Shown: in pieces, positions 1 to 6,071 of the stretch | Numbering within the stretch: the first letter of the stretch is position 1 | Layout: each line of letters starts with the position of its first letter | From: Oscillospiraceae bacterium | GTDB lineage: Bacteria > Bacillota > Clostridia > Oscillospirales > Ruminococcaceae | Direction of reading: 5' to 3' | Assembly: GCA_009784765.1 (NCBI GenBank) | Contig: WQXP01000015.1 | Location: 1-12,160, forward strand | DNA length: 12,160 nucleotides | The notes under the pieces: generated by a model | The model's input: only the letters and a program-made list of their open reading frames with translations | Told to the model about the DNA's origin: nothing | The model's database searches: none | Made by a program: the position numbers and the translations under genes

Positions 1-73
1 AGCTTCTAATCGGATTTGAACCGATGACCTCATCCTTACCAAGGATGCGCGCTACCGACTGCGCCATAGAAGC
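1..73 (-). tRNA. tRNA-Thr (anticodon GGT)
   Basis: The reverse complement folds as a tRNA. The 7-bp acceptor stem is GCTTCTA/TAGAAGC (67-73 with 2-8), the anticodon arm is CATCC-TTGGTAA-GGATG, and the T arm carries GGTTCAAATCC. The loop gives anticodon GGT, so threonine (ACC/ACT). The discriminator base is the first base of the window, so any encoded CCA would lie outside. It sits 39 bp downstream of tRNA-Pro and is probably processed from the same precursor. Confidence 0.95.
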
Positions 74-112
74 ATAGGGGATAAAAGCGGCAGAGCCGTT
101 CTTGTTCCCATC

Positions 113-186
113 TCGAGGTGACAGGATTCGAACCTGCGGCCTCTGCGTCCCGAACGCAGCACTCTACCAAGCTGAGCCACACCTCG
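113..186 (-). tRNA. tRNA-Pro (anticodon CGG)
   Basis: The reverse complement begins CGAGGTG and pairs with CACCTCG at the other end. The anticodon arm is CTGCG-TTCGGGA-CGCAG with anticodon CGG (proline, CCG) followed by the expected G37. The T arm has GGTTCGAATCC. The discriminator is A and no CCA follows, so CCA must be added after transcription. It is the first gene of the small tRNA unit read from the promoter at 243-271. Confidence 0.96.
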
Positions 187-192
187 CCTTGT

Positions 193-240
193 CAGTTGAC
201 AATTGACAGTTGACAGTTATCAGTTGAGAATTAACAGTTT
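193..240. repeat. 14-bp tandem repeat (about 3.4 units) in the tRNA leader
   Basis: Three imperfect 14-bp units follow each other, cagttgacaattga, cagttgacagttat and cagttgagaattaa, and a partial unit cagttt closes the array. It lies between the tRNA promoter and tRNA-Pro, so it would be transcribed in the tRNA precursor leader. The units contain TTGACA on the plus strand, but no -10 box is correctly placed for them. Similar short AT-rich minisatellites occur between genes in many Firmicutes; no function is evident here. Confidence 0.8.
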
Positions 241-242
241 AT

Positions 243-271
243 ATTATATCACAGTTTTTTGAGCTTGTCAA
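243..271 (-). promoter_or_regulatory. Sigma-A promoter for the tRNA-Pro/tRNA-Thr unit
   Basis: On the minus strand TTGACA (266-271) is followed by a 17-bp spacer and TATAAT (243-248), with TG one base before the -10 box (extended -10). It points at the two tRNA genes and is back to back with the pyrG promoter; the two -35 boxes are 18 bp apart. The match to consensus is complete, as expected for stable RNA. Confidence 0.88.
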
Positions 272-289
272 GCATTTTCATAAAAAATC

Positions 290-318
290 TTGACAAATTT
301 GCAAAAATGTGATACAAT
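290..318 (+). promoter_or_regulatory. Sigma-A promoter for pyrG
   Basis: TTGACA (290-295), a 17-bp spacer and TACAAT (313-318) with an upstream TG (extended -10). Transcription would start near 325, leaving a leader of about 30 nt with AGGAG at 341-345 and the ATG at 355. The leader is too short for the pyrG attenuation (reiterative-transcription) arrangement known in Bacillus, and no run of G is seen at the likely start site. Confidence 0.88.
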
Positions 319-354
319 CTTCTTGAAGTATGTTGAAAATAGGAGAATAAAACC

Positions 355-1719
355 ATGGCAAAATACATTTTCGTAACGGGCGGAGTGGTATCGGGGCTCG
401 GCAAGGGAATAACGGCGGCATCTCTTGGGCGGCTTCTCAAGCAGAGGGGGCTGAAAGTCCTCGCGCAGAAGTTAGACCCGTACATGAACATAGACCCGGG
501 GAACATGAACCCTCTCCAACACGGTGAGGTTTTCGTGACCGACGACGGCACGGAAACAGACCTTGACTTAGGGCACTATGAGCGTTTCATGGACGAGAAT
601 CTGTCGCGCTTGTGCAGTTTAACTTCGGGGAAAGTCTACTCGCAGGTTCTCGAGAACGAGAGGGGCGGGAAGTATCGCGGCGCGACGGTGCAAGTGATTC
701 CTCACGTAACAAGCGTGATTAAAGACTTCATAATCGCGGGCTCAAAAGATGTAGACGCGCTGATTGTCGAAATCGGCGGCACAGTCGGGGATATTGAGAG
801 CCAGCCGTTCTTAGAGGCAATCAGGCAAATTTCGATTGAAGAGCGGGAGAACTGCCTGCTCATACACGTAACCCTTGTGCCGTATCTCAAGGCATCGGGA
901 GAGCATAAGTCAAAGCCCACACAGCACTCAGTCAAAGAACTGCGAATGCTCGGGCTTACCCCTGATATTATAGTAACCCGCGCAGATGAGGCGATTAGCG
1001 GTGGGATTAAAGACAAAATCGCGCTGTTTTGCAATGTAAAGCCCGATTGCGTAGTCGAGAATATGTCAATTGAGTCGTTATACGAAGTTCCTCTCATGCT
1101 TCATGATAACGGGCTTGACCGCGTTGTCTGCCGCGAACTGAAATTAGACACCCCTGAACCCGATTTAACCGAGTGGTGCAGCATGGTGAGCAAAATCAAG
1201 AACCGCAGAAACGTGGTGAAAATCGCGATTGTCGGCAAATACACCAAGTTCAAAGACGCATATCTGTCAATCCTCGAAGCACTCACCCATGCGGGAATAG
1301 AAATCGGCGTGAATATTGACCCGCGCTGGTGCCGCGACGGAGATTTTGAGGATTTCGCAGAAGCAGAACTCGAAAACTTAGATGCAATCGTGGCAGTAGG
1401 CGCGGGGGAAAACGTGCGGGCGTTCGCTCGTGAGAAAGCTATACCCTTGCTTGGTCTTCCTGCGGGTGAGTCGGGGAAAGATAATATCGGCTCACGGAGA
1501 TACACTCTTGAGGAGGGGTCGTTGCTTCATAAACTATACGGCGAGACGGAAATCGCTGAACGCTGCCGCTGTAAACCGCATGAAATCATCGCTTTGCCTG
1601 CAAGCGAGCATCGCTTCTACGCAGAAGTGCCTTTTAATCCCGAGTTTAAGAGCCGCCCTAACCGCGCACACCCGCTGTTTTTGGGGCTGATTCGGGAAGC
1701 CGCGAAAAAGTTTCAATAA
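355..1719 (+). CDS. pyrG: CTP synthase with a degenerate, probably inactive glutaminase domain
   Basis: CTP synthase aminates UTP to CTP using ATP, the last step of pyrimidine nucleotide synthesis, in the cytoplasm. The N-terminal synthetase domain (about residues 1-265) is well kept: the P-loop region GGVVSGLGKGI (9-19), QHGEVFVTDDG (55-65), DLDLGHYERF with D71, VEIGGTVGDIES with E139, and the UTP-binding region GEHKSKPTQHSVKEL. The C-terminal class I glutaminase domain (about 287-450) is recognisable by VGKYTKFKDAYLS and the C-terminal PEFKSRPNRAHPLF. It is about 80 residues short, and the whole protein is 454 residues against the usual 530-545. The nucleophile segment GICLGMQ is replaced by LGLPAGES (366-373), the oxyanion-hole segment GGFG by VGAG, and FHPEF by FNPEF (N428 for His). 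Frame and C-terminus are intact, so this is not a recent frameshift. It probably uses free ammonia. AGGAG lies 9 nt before the start. Confidence 0.93.
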   Translation: MAKYIFVTGGVVSGLGKGITAASLGRLLKQRGLKVLAQKLDPYMNIDPGNMNPLQHGEVFVTDDGTETDLDLGHYERFMDENLSRLCSLTSGKVYSQVLENERGGKYRGATVQVIPHVTSVIKDFIIAGSKDVDALIVEIGGTVGDIESQPFLEAIRQISIEERENCLLIHVTLVPYLKASGEHKSKPTQHSVKELRMLGLTPDIIVTRADEAISGGIKDKIALFCNVKPDCVVENMSIESLYEVPLMLHDNGLDRVVCRELKLDTPEPDLTEWCSMVSKIKNRRNVVKIAIVGKYTKFKDAYLSILEALTHAGIEIGVNIDPRWCRDGDFEDFAEAELENLDAIVAVGAGENVRAFAREKAIPLLGLPAGESGKDNIGSRRYTLEEGSLLHKLYGETEIAERCRCKPHEIIALPASEHRFYAEVPFNPEFKSRPNRAHPLFLGLIREAAKKFQ

Positions 1720-1734
1720 ATTTCACAAAAACCC

Positions 1735-1764
1735 TTGACAAAGTGAGGCGGAATTTGTTATAAT
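1735..1764 (+). promoter_or_regulatory. Sigma-A promoter for the PHP/dockerin-like gene
   Basis: TTGACA (1735-1740), an 18-bp spacer and TATAAT (1759-1764), preceded by TG one base upstream (extended -10). It starts 15 bp after the pyrG stop codon. No terminator is visible between pyrG and this promoter, so some read-through from pyrG is possible. The predicted 5' UTR is about 100 nt and includes the hairpin at 1806-1837. Confidence 0.85.
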
Positions 1765-1805
1765 TATTTTATGTAAAGTTTTCGTAAAGTAAACAAGAGC
1801 GATTT

Positions 1806-1837
1806 CCCTGCTGGGCGGGATTTGCCCGTCCGCAGGG
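1806..1837 (+). promoter_or_regulatory. GC-rich hairpin in the 5' UTR
   Basis: CCCTGC (1806-1811) pairs with GCAGGG (1832-1837). After a single bulged T, GGGCGGG (1813-1819) pairs with CCCGTCC (1825-1831), including one G-U pair, around a 5-nt loop. No run of T follows, so it is not an intrinsic terminator. It ends about 20 nt before the ribosome site (AAGGAGGG, 1857-1864). It may stabilise the mRNA or be part of a control element; no known riboswitch class was recognised. Confidence 0.6.
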
Positions 1838-1870
1838 GGAATAGCTTGACAGAATTAAGGAGGGACTATT

Positions 1871-4800
1871 ATGAAAAAAACCGCTTCTCTGGCACTGGCT
1901 TTTTCGATGCTCGTCGGCATGATTACAATGTCCGGGCTGTCAAGAACAGGCGCACCTACATTTGTCGCAGATGTTGCGGCGAACTCGGCGTTCATAATCA
2001 CCAACCCTTATGAAGACGTAAACTGGACGACTACCGGTCGCTACAGAGCGGGGCTTCACAACCATACCACCAACTCTGACGGAAACCACAGCCTCAGCAC
2101 TATGGCAGAAGAGCATTACAGGGCGGGCTATCACATAGTTTCGTTCACCGACCACAGCCGACAGGCACCGTGGCCCGACAAAGTGCCGACAGGCGCGATG
2201 ACAGCGGCGCGGACTGCAGAGATGGCGGCGGGTTCGGGGCGTTCAGGGGCGGCGGGAATGATTTTCGTGCCATATACTAACGAGCGTTCTGTCACCTTTG
2301 ACTGTACCGGCGGCTCAGCGTGCGGGGCGAACTGCGCTTGTACTCCTTACGGAATACGGCAGCCTACTCGTAACATAGAGGCGGACGGACGCCCGCGCAG
2401 ACATCATGTGAATACTTACTGGGCGGCAAGCAGAGTGAGTACTATATCCTTTCAAGATATGCTCCACGAAATGCGGACGCTTGAACGCCCGACAGACCGT
2501 GTTCCTAACCCTGCTGTAAAAGCAGAGGGAACGGGAATAGCGCACCTGAACCACCTCGGGCGTTTCACAGGCGCAGAAATGAACAGAACCCTTGCTCAGG
2601 CTAACGCGATTTCGAACGACCCTGCTTTTTATCGCCCCTATGCACGGCTTCTTCGTGAAAATCCGAATCTTATCGGTATGGAAATTGTCGGTAAGTTTGA
2701 CCCGGAAACCCAAGGCGATCGCGTAATCTGGGATAATATCCTTAAAGAGAATATGCAGCACGGCGTTCCCGTGTGGGGATTTGCCTCTGATGACGCGCAT
2801 CATCAGCGGGCGATTGGCTTTGCGTATAACATCATGCTTATGCCCGAATTGACACTGTGTGAGTTCAGGAACTCTATGCAGTCGGGGGCTTTTCTTGCAT
2901 TCTCGCGGGTTGACCGCCAGTACGGGATTTTCCCCGGGGCAATCGGGCAAGCGATGTGGGTAGGAAATGAGCTTAATACAGAGAATATGACGGCAGTCCG
3001 CAATCGCGCTACACCCGAAATCGAAAGCATTACTGTTGCAGGAGATACTATATTCATAGTCGCGAGCGGACATGATACAATCCGCTGGTATTCTGACGGA
3101 ACACTGCCTGTTGCTACAGGCGCGACCCTTACGCTCCCTGCGAATTTCACGGGAACTTACGTCCGCGCCACAGTGGCGAGCAATTCTAACGGCGTACTGT
3201 ACACACAGCCTTTCGGAGTTCGCCCTGCGGCGACTGTTTGCAGGCTCCCTGTATTAGAGAGCATAATGGAACTCCCCCCCGTTACTGCGTCAATCGGTGC
3301 AGCAGCGACTGTGCAGGGCTTAGGGCTTCCTGCGGCAGTGAATGTCCGCGCAACTACTACAACAAGCCGTACCAACGCGATTCACCCCGCCCCTATTCGC
3401 TGGAACTTAAACGGAATTGCATACAATCCTGCTATTACCGACGTTGACCAAACTTTTACTGTTACAGGAGTCGTCCGACCGACGAAAATGACAGTTCCTG
3501 CAGGAACAGACCTCGGCATTTCTGTTCAGGTAACGGTTGAGGCTTATGTCTGCCACGAATGCAGTGAACAAACGTGGGCGTTAGATTTCTCGCGGCTGAC
3601 TACGGCAGGAGCGGGCGGTGATGCCAATTTACCCGCTGAGTTTGAGGGTTCGCCGAATATGCGTTCTCTCGGAAGCACGTCCTACCGCCCGGGGGTTCGC
3701 CGGGAATCGGGTGCGAACAATCCGCTGATTATGGTAGGTTCTGCTCCCTTCTCTTCCTTTAAGTGGGCGAATTTGCATACAAGCCGTGTCGGGCTTAACA
3801 TCGAAACAGGTTCTGCTACGGGAATCGGCGGAACGAACTCTTCCCGTCCGAGTTCCACGACAGACCCTCAGGCGTTTAATCCGCGGGTGGGCGAAACCTA
3901 CGAACTTCGAATGACTGCGACAGGTACGGGAACGCTTATCATTCACGGCGCGAGGGCGGGCGACCACAGCAAACACCCGCAACAAACGGTAACGCTGTCT
4001 GAACAGCCGCAAGAATTCACGCATATTTGGGCGCAAAACTCCGGCGGCGGGAACGTGTTCATGGAACTGAGCCCTGCTGCTTCAATCGAGGTTACTGCCA
4101 TGAGCGTACACCGCCTCAACACTTGCGGCGGCGGCAGTTGCGGAAGTGCAGGAAAATGCTGCCCCGACTATCCCGAATGCGAATGCGGAATCTGCGACAA
4201 ATGCGATAAACGCCCCTGCGAATGTATAGTAACACCTACTTGTTGTGAGCTGTTCCCCGATTGTAACTGCGTCGCCCCGCCCTGTGAGCTTTGCGGCGAA
4301 CTCTGCGGAACTAAGCCTTGCTGCAATATTGCGGCGTGCCGTGAGTGCGAATGCGGTGAAGACACCTGCTGCAACGATTTCCCTGATTGCAATTGCAACG
4401 GTACAAATCCTGTACCCTGTTCCTTTTGCACAAACCCGATTATTCCGGGTGCTGTCTGTCCTTGTCGGACTACTCCTGTGCCTTGCCCTGATTGCGCGGC
4501 TCATCCTTGTTCTTGTCCGCCGCCGCCGTGTCCGGGGGGGTGCGGGGAAATAATCGTGCTGTGTACTTGCGAAGTTCCGCCGATATGCGAAACTTGCGGG
4601 AACACATTAGCGACTTGCTCTTGCCCGAAACCTTGTGTTTTCTGCCGAATAATCGGCTGTACGGGAACTTGTCAAGCTCCTCAACCATGTGTGCATTGCA
4701 GTGTCGCGGGCTGTACCGGTACGTGTCAGAATCAGCAACCCTGTGTTCATTGTCAAAACGTCGGTTGTGCGGGAACGTGCCAAAATCAGCAACAGCCCTG

Positions 4801-5635
4801 CATTCATTGCCAAAACCTCGGCTGTTCCGGAACTTGTGTAATCGTTCAAGTATGCCCGCAGTGCAGTTTCCCCGAAGACGACTGTGTCTGTGCGTGCTGT
4901 GAGCTGTTCCCCGAGTGTACCTGTGCTGAGCCGCGTCCGCCGCAAACGATTTATTCGATGTGGGGGGTTTTGAATGATGAGATTTTAGAACAGCTCCTCG
5001 AAAGCGACAGACCGCGAAACATCAACTTAGGAACACGGGGGAACAACAGAGTTGTAACAATTTACCCCCACCCTGAGACGCAAACCCTTGATGATGCGCG
5101 TGTAATCACTGATTTGTGTATCAATATCGCGACTGTTACTCGCCCCGCAAATACACCCGCGAACAGCGTCATGATTAACCCTGCTGACCTCGGCGGAGCT
5201 TTCGGGTTTGAGCTTGGGTTCATTGTAACTGAGGCAGAACTCAAAGCTGCGGGGCTGGCTGCACAAGATGTGAAAGTTTTCCGCGTTACAAGCACCGGCG
5301 CAATCGTTGAAGAGGGCAGAATCCTTGCAAGGAACGACAACGGCTCTGTTGTGGTGGGAATCACCTGTTCGTCGAATTATATCCTCACGACAGTCCGTCC
5401 CGGGCTTCTTACCGGCGGCGACGGCCCTCCGGGAATTAACGACGCACTCGCGATTTTGCGCAGTATTATCGGGCTTCCCAACGTGATGAACAATAACAAA
5501 ATCGCCTTCGATGCGGCGAATATCACCCGGCCCGGTACAGTGATTGCCGCGCCGATAATCGACGACGGGCTTGCAGTTCTGCGTTTTATCATCGGGCTTG
5601 ATTCTCCGTTAGATGCTTATTGGAAAGCAGGGTAG
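1871..5635 (+). CDS. Secreted PHP-domain protein with Ig-like domains, Cys-rich region and dockerin-like C-terminus
   Basis: This is a 1254-residue exported protein. The N-terminus MKKTASLALAFSMLVGM is a signal peptide (two Lys, then a hydrophobic core). Residues about 58-320 form a PHP-type metal-dependent phosphoesterase domain: LHNHTTNSDG (H63, H65, D70), SFTDH (D94, H95), NERS (E138), AHLNHL (H225, H228) and SDDAH (D308, H310). Residues about 380-455 and 460-558 look like beta-sandwich domains; the second resembles the group 4 bacterial Ig-like domain. Residues about 566-750 resemble a jelly-roll, carbohydrate-binding-type module. Residues 751-1019 hold about 66 cysteines. Residues 1026-1175 form a further domain of a kind often found before dockerins. 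The C-terminus has two dockerin-like half repeats, each ending in DALAILRSIIGL or DGLAVLRFIIGL, but without a classical calcium loop. The substrate cannot be read from sequence; a phosphodiester or phosphoester at the cell surface is a reasonable guess. The arsC-like gene follows after 7 bp. Confidence 0.85.
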   Translation: MKKTASLALAFSMLVGMITMSGLSRTGAPTFVADVAANSAFIITNPYEDVNWTTTGRYRAGLHNHTTNSDGNHSLSTMAEEHYRAGYHIVSFTDHSRQAPWPDKVPTGAMTAARTAEMAAGSGRSGAAGMIFVPYTNERSVTFDCTGGSACGANCACTPYGIRQPTRNIEADGRPRRHHVNTYWAASRVSTISFQDMLHEMRTLERPTDRVPNPAVKAEGTGIAHLNHLGRFTGAEMNRTLAQANAISNDPAFYRPYARLLRENPNLIGMEIVGKFDPETQGDRVIWDNILKENMQHGVPVWGFASDDAHHQRAIGFAYNIMLMPELTLCEFRNSMQSGAFLAFSRVDRQYGIFPGAIGQAMWVGNELNTENMTAVRNRATPEIESITVAGDTIFIVASGHDTIRWYSDGTLPVATGATLTLPANFTGTYVRATVASNSNGVLYTQPFGVRPAATVCRLPVLESIMELPPVTASIGAAATVQGLGLPAAVNVRATTTTSRTNAIHPAPIRWNLNGIAYNPAITDVDQTFTVTGVVRPTKMTVPAGTDLGISVQVTVEAYVCHECSEQTWALDFSRLTTAGAGGDANLPAEFEGSPNMRSLGSTSYRPGVRRESGANNPLIMVGSAPFSSFKWANLHTSRVGLNIETGSATGIGGTNSSRPSSTTDPQAFNPRVGETYELRMTATGTGTLIIHGARAGDHSKHPQQTVTLSEQPQEFTHIWAQNSGGGNVFMELSPAASIEVTAMSVHRLNTCGGGSCGSAGKCCPDYPECECGICDKCDKRPCECIVTPTCCELFPDCNCVAPPCELCGELCGTKPCCNIAACRECECGEDTCCNDFPDCNCNGTNPVPCSFCTNPIIPGAVCPCRTTPVPCPDCAAHPCSCPPPPCPGGCGEIIVLCTCEVPPICETCGNTLATCSCPKPCVFCRIIGCTGTCQAPQPCVHCSVAGCTGTCQNQQPCVHCQNVGCAGTCQNQQQPCIHCQNLGCSGTCVIVQVCPQCSFPEDDCVCACCELFPECTCAEPRPPQTIYSMWGVLNDEILEQLLESDRPRNINLGTRGNNRVVTIYPHPETQTLDDARVITDLCINIATVTRPANTPANSVMINPADLGGAFGFELGFIVTEAELKAAGLAAQDVKVFRVTSTGAIVEEGRILARNDNGSVVVGITCSSNYILTTVRPGLLTGGDGPPGINDALAILRSIIGLPNVMNNNKIAFDAANITRPGTVIAAPIIDDGLAVLRFIIGLDSPLDAYWKAG
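4631..4837 (+). repeat. Four tandem 18-19-residue Cys repeats in the PHP protein
   Basis: Residues 921-989 consist of four copies of P-C-x-x-C-x4-C-x-G-T-C followed by a Gln/Asn-rich spacer, for example PCVHCQNVGCAGTCQ. Unit lengths are 18, 18 and 19 residues, and the last unit is incomplete. They form the end of a larger Cys-rich region (about 4121-4927) that also holds four scattered copies of CC-x-x-[FY]-P-[DE]-C-x-C starting at residues 763, 791, 833 and 1009. The DNA copies are diverged, so the repeats are maintained at protein level. Confidence 0.85.
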
Positions 5636-5642
5636 AAAGCTC

Positions 5643-5993
5643 ATGAACGTACAAATCTTCGGGAAGGCGAAATGCTTCGATACAAAGAAAGCAGAGCGGT
5701 TCTTTAAGGAACGGGGCGTGAAAACGCACAATGTCGCGGTTCTTGAGAAAGGCTTGAGCAAAGGCGAACTGACTTCGGTGGTTGCGGCGGTTAAAGCTGC
5801 AGGCGGAATTGACGCAATCGCAGACGCAAAATCCGCTGATTTTCATCTGTTCTGCCATCTCACTTCTCAGGGCAAGTTTGACAAACTGCTTGACTGTCCT
5901 GCCCTGCTCAAAACACCGATTGTTCGCTTAGGCAAAATCGCGACAGTGGGTTACTGCCCGCAGGTTTGGGAAAGTTGGTTGAAGTTAAAATAG
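5643..5993 (+). CDS. ArsC/Spx-family thioredoxin-fold protein
   Basis: The 116-residue cytoplasmic protein begins MNVQIFGKAKCFDTKKAERF and has the family's usual length. C11 lies where ArsC/Spx proteins carry the active cysteine; there is no CXXC. The motif FDTKKAERFFKERG and the C-terminal TPIVRLGKIATVGY match the ArsC-like family found widely in Clostridia. Whether it reduces arsenate is doubtful: no arsR, arsB or thioredoxin gene is nearby, and many members of this branch have no known role. A possible upstream ATG at 5613 lies inside the preceding gene and adds residues outside the family, so 5643 is preferred; its ribosome site is weak. It follows the PHP gene by 7 bp and is closed by a terminator. 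Confidence 0.85.
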   Translation: MNVQIFGKAKCFDTKKAERFFKERGVKTHNVAVLEKGLSKGELTSVVAAVKAAGGIDAIADAKSADFHLFCHLTSQGKFDKLLDCPALLKTPIVRLGKIATVGYCPQVWESWLKLK

Positions 5994-5998
5994 AATTA

Positions 5999-6027
5999 AG
6001 CCGAAGGGGCAACCCTTCGGCTTTTTT
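5999..6027 (+). terminator. Intrinsic terminator of the PHP-arsC operon
   Basis: AGCCGAAGGG (5999-6008) pairs perfectly with CCCTTCGGCT (6013-6022) around a GCAA tetraloop and is followed by a run of six T (6022-6027). It starts 6 bp after the arsC-like stop codon. Read from the other strand the same stem is followed by TTAATTC and later TATTTT, so it may also weakly stop transcription coming from the sigma/LRR side. Confidence 0.93.
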
Positions 6028-6042
6028 GATTTAGTTTACATA

Positions 6043-6071
6043 ATTATACCATACAATACACCGATTGTCAA
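6043..6071 (-). promoter_or_regulatory. Consensus promoter facing the antisense strand of arsC/PHP
   Basis: On the minus strand TTGACA (6066-6071) is followed by a 17-bp spacer and TATAAT (6043-6048) with TG one base before it. This is as good a match as the other housekeeping promoters here. Its -35 box overlaps the stop codon of the LRR gene. Transcription would start near 6036 and run at once into the hairpin at 5999-6022, then antisense to the arsC-like gene. No credible gene follows on that strand. Confidence 0.6.

Noticed and set aside
196-215. Three TTGACA boxes on the plus strand inside the 14-bp repeat
   Set aside because: No -10 box lies 16-18 bp downstream of any of them; they are a by-product of the repeat unit.
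1213-1719. Frameshift or truncation as explanation for the short CTP synthase
   Set aside because: The frame continues to the normal C-terminal motif PEFKSRP and beyond, and no other frame encodes the missing Cys motif.
1846-1851. TTGACA just before the PHP ribosome site
   Set aside because: No matching -10 box; the following sequence is already the coding region.
1780-1864. Known riboswitch (for example c-di-GMP) in the PHP leader
   Set aside because: No conserved riboswitch core could be recognised; only a simple hairpin is seen.
2315-3073. 252-codon open frame on the minus strand inside the PHP gene
   Set aside because: It is opposite a clear conserved domain, has no family pattern and no ribosome site; a shadow of high-GC codon use.
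4121-4927. CRISPR-like array in the repeated Cys region
   Set aside because: The repeats are in frame, diverged at DNA level and have no unique spacers.
5613-5642. Earlier start for the arsC-like gene
   Set aside because: It lies within the previous gene and adds ten residues not typical of the family.
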